Positions 1 to 10,606 of a DNA stretch of 30,590 bases are shown here, in pieces. The stretch spans positions 440,669-471,258 of the forward strand of contig BFEA01000427.1 in the NCBI GenBank assembly GCA_003427395.1. Reading direction: 5' to 3'. The stretch comes from Chara braunii (Eukaryota > Streptophyta > Charophyceae > Charales > Characeae). Below the pieces are notes generated by a model. It had not been told where the DNA came from. It saw only the letters and a list, made by a program, of their open reading frames with translations, and searched no databases. The translations under genes were made by a program, and so were the position numbers. The first letter of the stretch is position 1. Every line of letters starts with the position of its first letter.

Positions 1-88
<88 letters not shown>

Positions 89-147
89 AGGGAGTGAGAA
101 AGAGAGAGCGAGAGAGAGCGTGAGAGAGAGACGCAGAGAGGGAGAGG

Positions 148-178
<31 letters not shown>

Positions 179-222
179 GGAGAGAGAGAGAGCGGAAGAA
201 GGAGAGAGAGGGAGTGAGAGAG
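1..222. repeat. (GA)n microsatellite and GA-rich tract
   Basis: A nearly pure AG dinucleotide run fills about the first 82 bases, followed by interrupted GAGAGAG/GGGAG sequence to about base 222. It lies directly upstream of the LINE leader, so the LINE may have inserted into or next to it, or the leader may itself be GA-rich. Short reading frames here encode only Arg/Glu repeats and are not genes. Confidence 0.97.
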
Positions 223-363
223 GCTGGAACAGAAGAGGCGAGCAGTGCCTGTGTACCCTCGACCCAGCTCCTGATCTGCCTCTCGCCCTTGGATCTCGAC
301 CCCGCCCCAGTACCTAAGCCAGCCTTCCCCAAATCGGCGCCTGCGCGGGACAGCAGCTTCACC

Positions 364-3244
364 ATGGTGTATGGCAAGGGGAAGATCAAGCAACAACGGG
401 TACAGAAGAAAATAGATTCAATGTTGCTTTACAAGGGAATCGCAAGGCAACTAGCCCAGGATCGGCTCAAAGGAGCCAGGAAGGATGGAGTGGAAGAACA
501 GAACCAACGTAATCAATCAACACAGGCAGAACAGAGGCAGGAATCCCGCACCCATGACGGACAACCGCAGGGATCAACCGCCTCGACCTCACAAGGAAAA
601 ACTGGCGGATCATCGTCCAAACAGGATCCGCACCAGTCCTGGGCTGGAAAAGTAAGAGGACCACTGCCCAACGAATCCATCCTTATCCGGCGAGGAAAGG
701 ATGTTGCCGGAGGGGAAGCGAAGGAAGAGTGGGAAATCCCGCTAAGGAATTTGACAGCAGTCGGAGCGTTCTTTTTATCCCGCCTGTTGACCCCCTCTAA
801 AAATAGGATAATCCATCAAGGTGGGAAGAAGACCACGATTCGAGCCCTCCCAGGGGAGGCAGTTAAAACACGAGATACCGTGTACACTAAGCACGCGAGT
901 AACTGGGCATTTCACGACGATGCGGCTTTTAAATCTACAAATGATAAGGTAGGTTGGATTAGGGAGCGGCTAGCCGCATTCAAAGACTCGTCTGAAAGTG
1001 CACGCAACCACTTTCTCATCCAACCCGCCTCTTCAACTGTCATTACGGTTATCTGCGTAGTTGTCTCCGACAAAAAAACAATGGGCAGCTGGTGATCGCT
1101 GTGCTGTGAGAGGTCGGAGGTGCGCATCCATCCCTGGGCCCCTCCCAAACCACAGCGGTCGGAGGAACGAAGGGAGCAAATGATGAGGGAATCCTTTTGG
1201 GCCGAATTCCGCCATATACCAATTGAAATACAAGCCGCCTTTGTTCAGGATTTCGCACAAAAGTATGATGTGATTGACTTCATTGACCCCCTGCCCCCCA
1301 ATGTCGCTCGAAGAGACGACTATCTCATGCTTGCCATCAACTTGGCAGACGGGTACGTATTCTCAATTAACGATGTCATCCCCTTTCAGGTGGGAGGCAT
1401 CCACACCGCCCATAAACACCGGCCCTGGTGCTTCAAATGCCAGGCATACGACCACTTGTACACCGACACAGCCTGCGCCCGTCACCCCTCACGCGCATCG
1501 CGGCCCACAGGGCGACTGAGAAAGGATCCATTCAATGAAGCACGGTGGTGAACTGTTGACCCGGGGTACGAAGGGTGGGTATACATAGATGCACCGGGAC
1601 AACAAGAAGGAGAAGTGACTGGATGGTCATGGGAAGGTCAAGGGGAGCCACAACAAGGCTCTCGACCTCCTACGACGTGGGCCCCCCCCAAATCCCTGGA
1701 ATCTCACTTGGGGCAGGCCCCCACAAAAGCAAAATCTCACGAAGAATGGGTGGTGGTGGGGAAGGGGAGGAGAGGGCAGGAGTGCAGCGAGTCGAAGGGA
1801 ATTGAGGGAGGCGATGGCCAAAAAGAAAACCGCTTTAGCCTTTTGGGCACTGAATCGGGCGGACCAAACTTGGAAGAGCCAACAGTGGGGGCAAAATCAG
1901 AACAATGGAAAGACAATAAAGAAGCAGATGGTGATCAAAGGATAACCCAAAATCACAAGAGGAAGTTGGCACTAACGGAAGGGGGGGGGGAAGGGGAAGC
2001 ACTCGAGACAGATATGGCTAATGTCGAGAACGCAGTGGTTAATGGCAAGGAAGGAGTGATTAATGACATCATGCGGCCCTCGCAAATGGAAGAGTGTCAG
2101 CTGCAACAATTGGAGGGGCCTCAAAACCCAAGATTGCGACTGAAGCAACAGGCAAGGGCACAACCGCCGCCATCAAAAGAACAAAGTGCACCCACCCCAA
2201 AACAACAGACCCCACAACAACCGTCACAAGGCCAGCAACCGACGGAGTGCAGTAACCCGCCTGCATTAGCCCCTGACTTCTGCTCAGATGCTTTTGGGGC
2301 ACAGCCGATGGAGGTGGACGTTACCCCCCCCCTCCGGATGTAGAGATGGAGGAGGGGATGAAGGACCCAGCAGACCCGGATGCCCCCCCCTAGGAAATGG
2401 GCCTGGACCAAAAAATCCAAGTCGTNACGGATTGGATAATCAAACACTTGCAGGCCGAATTTCCTCATGAAAGCGAGCAATATTGGGATTGCTCCTATGT
2501 CGAGCTTGTCACCCTCCTTAATAACAGCCCGACACTCAGGAATGCGTTGACCTCTGGCCCTCCTACTCATCTGACATGGGCAGAAGCGTTTCAANGCATA
2601 CTTGCCGTAGCAAGAGGTCGCTTCCGCCCCCCCCCCGAGCCAAAACCCTCCAGTTCAGGAAGGGCACACCCAGGCCGCTCCAACTGAGCAAAAGGTAAAC
2701 ACGGGAGGCGCGAAAAACATGGAAGGATTGGACGAAGGATTGACCTCCCGAAGACTCAAGATCAGACAACTCATAGAGCGAGTGCTTTTTGAAATGCCTC
2801 TGTCCAAACAGAAAGGAGTGTTGGTGGCCCCCCTGAGGAAATCTGAAGGGAAATGGGAGATAGGCCTCTTCCTAATTGAATAACACGAGGGAGTAACACT
2901 ACAAGGGTGGGAATTCTCGCCGAAGGAGGGAGAGGACGGGGACAAGGTCTTTACCGACCAAATGTGCACTTTTATCCCCTCACACTACGCCCCCTGACGC
3001 AAGAGCGGGAGTGCGACTGCTTGGGATTAGCGACTATCAAATGGCCAACAACAACCTTTTCCTGCGTTTTGAAACCAACAAGACAGCTAACCTATGTTGG
3101 TTTAACCACAATGCTTTGCTTGATCTCCAATGTGCAAAAGTTAAAGCCAACGAGTATTGGTCAGAGGATGATATATGTAGGTGTCTGTGTAAGATGGTGA
3201 GGAAGAAAACTCTAATCTTGAACAGATGGGACGACAAGGCCTGA
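364..3244 (+). pseudogene. LINE copy 1 ORF1: gag-like nucleic-acid-binding protein with zinc knuckle, broken
   Basis: The likely start is the ATG at 364, in the strong plant context TTCACCATGG and opening MVYGKGKIKQQ. An in-frame ATG at 214 lies in leader-like sequence. One frame runs from 364 to 2343, interrupted by TGA at 1093 and 1549 and ended by TAG at 2341. A zinc knuckle of form CX2CX4HX6C lies at 1429-1476 (CFKC...H...C), after a folded region at about 1120-1420 in the position where plant LINE ORF1s usually carry an RRM-like DUF4283-type domain; that placement is inferred. A Gln/Pro/Glu-rich linker follows. Coding potential then continues in other frames at 2344-2687 and 2683-2880, and probably to 3244. 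Two of the frame changes fall at or near runs of nine to ten C (about 2322-2331 and 2628-2637). The segment at 2757-2880 (LIERVLF...LSK...W) recurs in copy 3 at 19242-19460, so it is a real ORF1 module. The established role of ORF1 is RNA binding and RNP assembly. Confidence 0.8.
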
Positions 3245-3268
3245 CATGCACTGTAAATAAGGAATATA

Positions 3269-6200
3269 ATGAACGATTTAGAAACATTATATCGTAAGAA
3301 CCCGGCATGGCAAAAATGCGTAAACTCGGCCGACCTGGATCTACGATCTATTAATGTAAATGGTCTCGCGTCGAGCAGACCTGAAAAGCGTCAGGCCATC
3401 TAGGACCAGCTTAGAGGAGTATGTGGCAGGCGATGGCTGGACGTAACCTGCGTCCAGGAGACCCACCTACAAGACACCCCCGAGCATAACAGAGCACATA
3501 AGATGGTTTGGCCTCACACAGCCATTAGAGCCCATGCACCCTGACCCGGTTCGGCCGGAGTAGCAATCTAGGTCCCTCCGGACTCCAGATTTCAGCCGGT
3601 CCACTAGGTCGTAGACGAGGAAGAGGGACGATGGGTATCGGTCCTCCGCATGCTGGAATTGAAGCTGTTGTGCATACTTTGTATTTACTCACCTAATAGT
3701 GTCAGCGAACGAAGGGAATTTCTGGAGAAGCTGGCCACACAAGTGCCGGAAGGCATCCCCCTAGTCATAGCAGGGGACTTTAATGCTACCCCAGACAGAA
3801 CTTTGGATAGATGGAACGCCCAAGAATCCCCTTCCTTCGCCGTGGCAGAAGAGGGACGAATGATAGCCGAACTCTTCAATCTTCGATACCTTTCGTCGAT
3901 TACACCCCCAGACACAATCCTTTACATGTGTAAGGGACAATGACCTGACACGCCTGTCCAAATCTAGGATTGACCTCATCTTTATATCCAACGACCTAGA
4001 AGGAGCATTGCGCTGGTCGCGAATCCTCCCGCGAAGCCCGCACCCAGGACTATATCACAAGACATGCGGGCGAATGGAACTTCTGGCGTCAACAAAAGCA
4101 TCTGTTCGACTCACATATTACATGGTTCAACAACGGACTGATCTATCTAGCAAAAAAATGCAAGGATTTTTCCAAAGCAAAGGCAGCCCAACGATAACAG
4201 TAAGAGATGTCTACCCACAAAGAACTAATCACCCTGGAACAACAGGCAGATTCACAATCTCTTACCACCACCATCCAAGATATTAAAGATCGCCTCTTAC
4301 AATACGCACTACATAGATGGCAAGGAATTAGAATTCGAGGAAAATTGACCAAATTTACTCAGGAAGCTACCATGGACACCCATTTCTTCTCCATGGCCAC
4401 GACACGGGCCAGACTGACGGTCATAGAAACCCTCTTTGACCCAAACGACGGCGGAACCATAGCCACTGACACAGCACACTGCACACTAATTACTCAGACC
4501 TTTTTCAAACAGTTATACGCATCCCAGATCCCACCCTCACAAACGGACTGAAGAAACAAGGAACTGGAGGAGTTCTTAACACCAATGGATCGACACCTCT
4601 CCTCACATCAGCGGGAACAACTGGAAGAAACCCTGTCTAAAAATAAAATCTTCACAACACTCCTCCAAATGAAAGAGGAAAAAACACCCGGCATAGACGG
4701 ACTCCCCAAGGAATTTTGGGAAACTATATGGCCGGATCTGAGCGTGGACTTATGGGAGTATTATCAGGAGGTGTGAAACGCCGGGGACATGGGAGAAATT
4801 GTGGGTAGAGGTGTGCTATCATTGCTACATAAAAAGGGGGACAAAATGAACACTAGAAACTAAAGACCTATCACTCTGCTCACAGTAGTCTATAAAATGG
4901 TTTCCAAAGCGCTGGCGAATCGTATGGCATCCGTCCTAGAAGATGTCATACACCCGGCCCAGACAGGATTCATGTCCGGAAGGAATATACAAGAAAATAT
5001 CTTACTAGTTAACGAGGTGGTCCAACTAGCCCAACGAACTAAAGCGAACGCGGCCATTATATTCATTGATTTCGAAAAAGCATACGACCACGTTGACTCA
5101 ACTTGACTGGACATTCCTGGATAAATGTTTGGAAATAATGAACTTTGGTCCAATCTTTCGACGTTGGGTTAGGATCCTTCATCAAAACGCCACCACCTGC
5201 GTGCAGGTAAACGGGTCTTCAGAGGTCTGTAAGACAAGGGGATCCCATCGCACCCTATCTTTTTGTGGTAACAATGGAAGCACTTTCGGCCAACCTCAGG
5301 CATCACAAGAAACTATCTCGTATCAAAATGACAAATATCCCGGAGGAGGGTGTGCCGATCTGCTCCCTTTTTGCTGATGATCTTTCCATAATGGTGGAAG
5401 CGACGGACTGTAACATGGAAGAAATCCAAAGTCTCATGAACCGGTTCTGCCAGCTTTCAGATATGGCAGTAAATTGGGGGCAGAAGACTACAGGTTGGTG
5501 GTTGCACCATCAAGGAGGAAGACCCCCTGAAAACCCGCGAATTACATGGCTACCCCCGGAAGACCCACTGAGAGTTTTGGGGGCCTTACTTACAGCAAAC
5601 GGAAAGCCGACGACCAATGACGAGTGGCTGACTGGACCAGCAAACACCAAACTAAAGCAATGGAATAAAAAGCACACATCGTTATTTGGGAGAGCCCTGG
5701 TCATTAATAATGTGGTTCTGGCCACACTTCGGTACAAATCGATTATGTGGCTCATGAGCGACGGGGGGCTCAGGTCACTCAAACAGCAGCTAGCCGGCTT
5801 CCTCTGGAGAGGGGACAGTAATACCCCCCACGCAATTAGTCGAGTAGTTTGGGACTCAGTGATTCAACCCAAGACCAGAGGAGGACTAGGAGTTGTGGAC
5901 CCGGCCACTCAATCCCAGGCTCTCGCACTTCGCTGGCTCCAGTACATCATCTTTTCTCTGTCCTCCCCCTGGCCCCCTCTGGCCCTGGCACAAATTGCTG
6001 CCCTAGCAGCAGAGGCCCCCTCGGAGACTGACCCCCTGGTATGGCTACAAGACAGATACTGGAAGCTGCCAAGGAAAGACAAGACTGGGGACCAGGTGAG
6101 CACATATTGGTTGTGCTTACTTCGCACATGGAGGAAGCTCCCGCCGCCCGACCGGCCCAGTCCGGATCGATGGGAAGAAATTTTCAGACAACCGCTGTTT

Positions 6201-7676
6201 GGGAATCGTCTGATTATGGATGCTTTGGGCCAGGTAAGATGCAGCTCAGATGCCCCTTGGAAAGGTTGGATTAAACATGGAGCCAGTAGGGTAGGGGATT
6301 TGTGGGATATAGAAGGAAGATGCTGGAAGAGTGCAGAAAGGATGCGTGCATGACTACGCTACTGCCATCGCACGGAATCGGTGTTAAACGACCTGATTGA
6401 AAGTCTCCCCCTCCAGTGGTATAGCATCCTTCGAAAAGGCCCTCAATTGAGAGAAGGTGACTGGGTGGGCCTGCCCGATCCTAAGGAGGAGGTCGGGCAA
6501 GTACACGTTGTCAACCAAACACAGGCCCTAATTGAGATTTTCACCATCCAAAGGGATGGCTCTTTACGGGGCAGCCAGGATCCTTTTGTTTGGAAGGACA
6601 AAACGAACATATACCGCATCAGGGTTCTGGAAAATGGCAGAGGACGATGGGCCTACCACCCAACCACCCCGATTGAGGATCTCCCCTTCGACCCCGACGA
6701 GTGGCATTGGTCCCATGTACTCACGACTAGACAAAGGCCAACAAAACCACTAACACTACACACTATAAAAACGAAATCAGTCTATCGTATGCTCCGCCCC
6801 AAACGTAGATTGCGGGAGACGGTCGAAGACAGGTGGCATCGACATCTCAATGTGGACCGAGACTTGCTCAAGCCGATCCGGTGGTTCACTCAAGTTAGGA
6901 ATAGACCCGCTAAGATTTTGGCCCTTCAGTGGCCAATAGCCCACCGCTGCCTGCCAACAAATGACTGGTTGATAGATCACACCCGTCTGGAGCAGCAAGG
7001 TCGGGCATTACCCTGGTGCTATAGTTGCCTACGGAACTATCCAAGGAGGAAAAGGGCCGAAACAATCGAACACATCTTCCTCCAATGCCCGGCTTCGGTT
7101 TTGCTCTGGAGGGTTTGGGACAGAATCTGGCGACACATTGTCCCCGGGGAAGAATGGCCATGGGAATGGAGGGCCATACTACTAGGACATTACCCCCCAA
7201 TTCAGGGAGACACATTCGTGGAAAACATGTTTCATTTGGGCAGGCGGGCGGTCCTGTGGGTCATCTGGTGGAAACATTGCATTTTGGAAATGGAAGGGGC
7301 ACGGGTCGAAGAAGGTGAAGTCACAGAACAATTACGCCTGTTAGTCCAACATGAAATTGCTGCCCAATGGAAGGCGGCCNGAAATAANCTGGACCAAATG
7401 AATTCCTGGTCTGACATCAACAAGATCATATCTCGATTCAGTCAGGATTGGTTGGGAGGGGAAAGAAATGGATGGGTGGCGGAGGTGAGATGGTCAGAAA
7501 ATCACCAGACGGGAGGAGTGCTGCAAGGACACCAGCCGGAGATAGCAAGAGATTATCAGTTGATCTTCCATGAGTGGACAAACCTCGATCCCGGCCGAAG
7601 GTTACGCCCGGCCCATGAATTTGCAGACCCCTTCCCCCCCCACCCACTGGCACTGGAAGAGGCCCTCCCCCCATGA
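3269..7676 (+). pseudogene. LINE copy 1 ORF2: APE endonuclease, reverse transcriptase, zf-RVT; broken
   Basis: The start is placed at ATG 3269, 24 bases after the last ORF1-like frame, because the endonuclease frame is open back to it. Domains in order: AP-endonuclease-like (DLDLRSINVNG from 3332, QETH at 3454-3465, GDFNA near 3773-3787); reverse transcriptase (KTPGIDG near 4680, IDFEKAYDH near 5065-5090, FADD at 5370-5381); a thumb/connection region; and a zf-RVT zinc finger, CX2C to HX4C, at 7017-7088. The protein ends in DPFPPHPLALEEA. The full frame would be near 1,470 codons, usual for plant LINE ORF2. Breaks include TAG 3401, TGA 3542, TAG 3569, TAG 3605, TGA 4549, TGA 4774 and TAA 4861. 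A short tandem duplication near 5092-5107 shifts the frame, and a small deletion near 5240 removes the conserved RQG of the RT domain. The last third (6381-7676) is one open frame. Established role: nicking and target-primed reverse transcription. Confidence 0.9.
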
Positions 7677-7843
7677 TCATAGTCTGCCGGTCCGACCCTT
7701 CGTCCTGTGTCCCCCTTCAGTCTACTTGAAGCTGCCCCCGCTGTCCGTGGCTCCCCTACTCCTGATACTTCCCTACCCCTGATCCCTTCTGTTCGCCTTT
7801 GTCCCTTCGGTACCTCCTTAGTCTGTTTATCCCTGTTCATCTC

Positions 7844-8010
7844 GGCCCTTCAATACGAGCTCAGCCTAATGGCCAGCAGAAGGATAGCAGCAGAGGGATA
7901 CACTGCAGGTCGGATTAGATGATCAGCGCTGATATGTCCCTTTGAATACAAGCTTCGTTTAATGGACAGCAGAGAGACAACGGCAGAAGGATACACTGCA
8001 GGGTAGGATG
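7844..8010 (+). repeat. imperfect direct duplication in LINE 3'UTR
   Basis: Units of about 70 bases at 7844-7915 and 7937-8010 share TACRAGCT.., TAATGG.CAGCAGA and GGATACACTGCAGG. The period is about 93 bases. They lie just after the ORF2 stop. Confidence 0.8.
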
Positions 8011-8233
8011 AATAAACAGAACTGTACGATCCGTCTCAGCCTGAGTGCCCAATACAAAAGAGGCACCGGGAGGCGATCCGCTTTCTCAGCCAGGCATCCC
8101 AGGGTAGGCAGGGATGTTATACTCGGGGCATGGAACGTTCTCAGCCTTTCTCAGCCACGCATTCGGGACATGGGACGCTGGACCTGGGTTCCAGCACGGG
8201 GTTGTCAGACTGTGTTTTTTCGACATGATATTG

Positions 8234-8307
8234 TTCTGTAAAAGTTCTGTAAAATTTCTGTCAACTTTCTGTCAATTTTTCTGTCAAATTTCTGTCAAAA
8301 TTCTGTA
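8234..8307 (+). repeat. short tandem array, unit about 11 bases (TTCTGTCAAAT-type)
   Basis: Seven variants of TTCTGT(A/C)AA.. follow one another. Early units carry TTCTGTAAA and later ones TTCTGTCAA, ending in TTCTGTAG. The array lies between the first and second stem-loop B of LINE copy 1 and has no equivalent in copy 2 or copy 3. Confidence 0.85.
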
Positions 8308-8372
8308 GATGGGATGCTCGACGCCATGAGGATAGCAGGAGGGGAGCAGGAGCTAGGGGAGGGGAGGGAGGT

Positions 8373-8394
8373 CCCACCGGTGCCCCCCGGTGGG
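8373..8394 (+). promoter_or_regulatory. stem-loop A of LINE copy 1 3'UTR
   Basis: CCCACCGG, loop TGCCCC, CCGGTGGG: eight perfect pairs. The same loop with different but complementary stems occurs in copy 2 (11767-11786) and copy 3 (12558-12583, minus strand). This points to a selected RNA hairpin, inferred to be part of the LINE 3' recognition structure. Confidence 0.75.
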
Positions 8395-8456
8395 TCTCCC
8401 GTCTGTACCCGACGATGCTGCAGGCTAAGTAGGAAGGAAAAGGTCAGCTATGGGAC

Positions 8457-8547
8457 GCTGGACCCGGTTTCCAGCCAATGGCGTCACCCTCAAGAATGTG
8501 CTGTTACAAACAGATGTATTCATGGGACGCTGCGCCCGGTTCCCAGC
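8457..8547 (+). promoter_or_regulatory. two stem-loop B units and stem-loop C, LINE copy 1 tail
   Basis: GCTGGACCCGGTTTCCAGC occurs at 8457-8475, with a diverged unit at 8529-8547 (GCTGCG...CCCAGC). The latter is followed by the GCTCCCCACCAATAGA motif, whose ends can pair as GCTC/GAGC. A third unit lies upstream at 8177-8195. Each unit is preceded by GGGAC. Confidence 0.75.
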
Positions 8548-8648
8548 AGGTGATGCTCCCCACCAATAGACAGAGCGGCCCGCCAGGCAAAAAATCAATC
8601 CCGGTGGTTCTCTTACCACCACCAGGATAGTGGCTTTGTATATGGGCC

Positions 8649-8650
<2 letters not shown>

Positions 8651-8677
<27 letters not shown>
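8651..8677 (+). other. poly(A) tail of LINE copy 1
   Basis: Twenty-seven uninterrupted A residues follow the structured 3'UTR. An intact tail of this length is the expected end product of target-primed reverse transcription. Confidence 0.85.
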
Positions 8678-8679
<2 letters not shown>

Positions 8680-9617
8680 CAGTATAATATCCTTGCTGCC
8701 CAGGAAAACGCCGGCATGTTTCTTAAATCGAAACAGTATTAGCAAAGAACTACGGGCTAAAGACTGCAAATCTCGAAAATGCACAAGGCAATTCACAAAA
8801 ATTCCACAATTTAATCCTAAAATTATTTCCAAAGGCAAACTAAATTCTTAGATACAGTTCAATTCTAAAATTCAGTCCAAATGCGTACCAAATTTAATCT
8901 TAACACAATAAGAACTAGGCGTATTAATATTATCTACAGAGAATAAACGATTGACAACAGCCGAGAAATGGCCACACATAGAGAATCTTAGGGAATTCAA
9001 AGGGAGGGAGAGAAAGATAACCACGCCAAAAAGTAAACAACGCGGTTATAACTGGCAATTATTTTACCCTTTACGCCCGAGAAATCGTTCCCACCGCCAC
9101 TAGTGAGTCTCCCACTCCCGCTGATGGCGCCGCCACTCACAGGGCTTCAGGGCTTTAGGGCTTTATGAACCCCGCAGCCATACAGATATAAGCAGGAGTT
9201 CCCAGGGAAACCATAGGTCGAGCGTAGGACACTCCTCGCATCACTCAAGGCGTGGGTGACCTTGCATCACTGTCTCCTGAGCTTGAAGAACAGCCTCTTG
9301 ATTGCTTTCCTTTCCTTTCGTTTTGACAAGGGAAAAAAAAAAAAAAAAAAAAAAGAATTCAAAATCCCAGCGATACAGTGAGCAAGGATAAGCATGACTC
9401 CTGTATCAAGGATAAGCATGACTCCTGTTTATCGACACATGGCCATTTTTTTTTATTTTTATTTTTTTCCAGACACATGGCCAGAATTCGAAAGAATGCA
9501 GAGCGAAAGAAGAAAAAAAAAAAAAAGAAAAAAAAAGAATGCAGAGCGCAGTCAAAAACGTGATGGTGTAAGGGCTCGCCACACCACTGTCGAGACGAAA
9601 AACGGAGGAATGCATCT

Positions 9618-9649
9618 TGCATCCGTTACTATGAATAGCAATGGATGCA
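9618..9649. repeat. 32-base near-perfect hairpin
   Basis: Fifteen-base arms (TGCATCCGTTACTAT and ATAGCAATGGATGCA) flank a two-base GA centre. One position can form a G:T wobble and one is mismatched. Function unknown. Confidence 0.75.
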
Positions 9650-9890
9650 TCTTACTGCTTTCTTCGGCAGATGCATTCGTTCTCCTTCCGTTGCCCCAAG
9701 TCTGCTCTGATGCGCGCACAGCAATTGACTGGGGCCGACACTGTGATGCACAATTATAGGCCTTGCTGGACTACTCCCCACATATGCACAAAACACAAAA
9801 CTATGGTGGTCACGGTGTATCTCTATCCATGTTCTAGCAGAGGATTCGTTCTCATTTTGCACATTTAGAGAGCGAAGCCCGAGGGGGAAA

Positions 9891-9928
9891 AGGAGGAGGA
9901 GGAGGAGGAGGAGGAGGAGGAGAAGGAG
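9891..9928 (+). repeat. (GGA)n microsatellite
   Basis: About eleven consecutive AGG/GGA triplets followed by GGA/GAA-rich sequence. Confidence 0.95.
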
Positions 9929-10091
9929 GAGGGGGAAGTTATATCATGTCTGAAGGAACAGCATGAGACGTGTAGCCAATATCTACGTAAAGAATTAATA
10001 GGCACTGCGGTAGTGGGACACGTGGACTAACGGCGAAGGAGGTAGAGAAACCCAACGAAGAAGGCAACAATCGGAGAGGGCTCAGAGGGGN

Positions 10092-10224
10092 AGAAGTTGA
10101 TGGTGGGATATCACGCGTCCTACTAGTGAGGGGCCTAGCTGGTAGGATGGAATTAGGGTACAGCAGCAGTGGAGATGGTGGCTCTGCTGCGGTAAGTCTT
10201 GCCGGAGTGGGTTATAGGGGATTG
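10092..10224 (+). repeat. dispersed repeat family R, copy a
   Basis: Shares long matches with 29769-29928 and 29970-30129 (GATGGTGGGATATCA.., CGTCCTACTAGTGAG, GGAGATGGTGGCTCT, GTCGGAGTGG) and weaker similarity with 21547-21660. No terminal inverted repeats or tail are evident. Copies b and d remain open on the minus strand with Pro-rich translations, but I do not think that shows coding. Confidence 0.75.
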
Positions 10225-10280
10225 ACAAGTTTCTAAAAAATTAAAAAATTCTTTACTCAAACTATGCTTGGTATTTCTTA

Positions 10281-10418
10281 GCCGAAGCCGGGTAATGGCC
10301 CCGGTACTCTTAATGTTTGTACAATTCATATGGGACGCTGGGCCCAGTTCCCAGCACGTGTGACTCCCCACGAATAGATTGGAGCTTTTGTCCCAAAAAA
10401 AAAAGAAAAAAAAAAAAA
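10281..10418 (+). mobile_element. short retroposed element with LINE-type tail (solo 3' end or SINE)
   Basis: Contains a hairpin (CCGGG-TAATGGC-CCCGG, 10288-10304), stem-loop B (10337-10355, GCTGGG...CCCAGC), the CTCCCCACGAATAGATTGGAG motif and an A-rich tail with one G (10395-10418). This matches the last part of the LINE 3'UTR but no ORF2 sequence precedes it. Either it is a severely 5'-truncated LINE or a SINE sharing the LINE tail. I see no convincing pol III A and B boxes. Confidence 0.6.
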
Positions 10419-10606
10419 GGATCAGCAGTAGAGAGATGAGGGAAGACTAGATTCAACCAAATTGACATCCCTCAAACACACACCCAAGGCCAATAAGACA
10501 TTAATTTGACAGTGTTTTTTGTTTTGTTTTTGTTTTCTTTGGCAAACATCTTGACAAGCCAACAGTGCCACAGCGATAAGAGCGCCGGTGGGGTTGAGGT
10601 CTTCTC

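Larger units (their letters stand above)
7677..8650 (+). other. LINE copy 1 3'UTR (structured)
   Basis: Non-coding sequence between the ORF2 stop and the A tail. It contains an imperfect direct duplication (7844-7915 and 7937-8010), a short tandem array (8234-8307), stem-loop A (8373-8394), three copies of stem-loop B (8177-8195, 8457-8475, 8529-8547) and a further stem GGTGGT-TCTCTT-ACCACC (8603-8620) before the tail. The A-B-tail order is shared with the other LINE copies, so this is the element's own 3' end and not an unrelated insertion. Confidence 0.75.
223..8677 (+). mobile_element. LINE copy 1, nearly full length, inactivated (plant L1-type non-LTR retrotransposon)
   Basis: In order: a leader, ORF1 with a zinc knuckle, ORF2 with endonuclease, reverse transcriptase and zf-RVT domains, a structured 3'UTR and an uninterrupted A27 tail (8651-8677). 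That order is the established architecture of plant L1-like LINEs. The element is dead: both ORFs carry several stops and frame changes. The 5' boundary is uncertain because it touches the GA microsatellite, and I see no convincing target-site duplication. Two further copies of the same family lie in the window (10678-12035 on +, and 12347 to about 19770 on -). They support the domain assignments and show which residues were lost here. Confidence 0.9.
8678..10091. other. non-coding stretch with simple repeats, no gene seen
   Basis: I find no supportable gene. It contains an A run (9333-9354), a 24-base tandem duplication (AAGGATAAGCATGACTCCTG.., 9384-9431), a 15-base direct repeat AAAGAATGCAGAGCG at 9491-9505 and 9534-9548 flanking an A-rich run, a 32-base hairpin (9618-9649) and a (GGA)n microsatellite (9891-9928). 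The short Lys- or Phe-rich frames here are artefacts of the A/T runs. Confidence 0.8.

Noticed and set aside
8425-8838. 137-codon minus-strand frame
   Set aside because: It is antisense to the LINE 3' tail and includes the A27 tail read as poly-Phe.
9139-9166. GGGCTTCAGGGCTTTAGGGCTTTA, reminiscent of the plant telomere repeat TTTAGGG
   Set aside because: Only one true TTTAGGG is present; the unit is GGGCTTTA repeated about three times.
10562-10600. tRNA-like stretch (CAGCGATAAGAGCGCCGG..GGTTGAGGTC) that could be a SINE head or tRNA gene
   Set aside because: It resembles A-box and B-box words, but no cloverleaf, acceptor stem or 3' pairing forms, and the adjacent tail fragment is in the opposite orientation.
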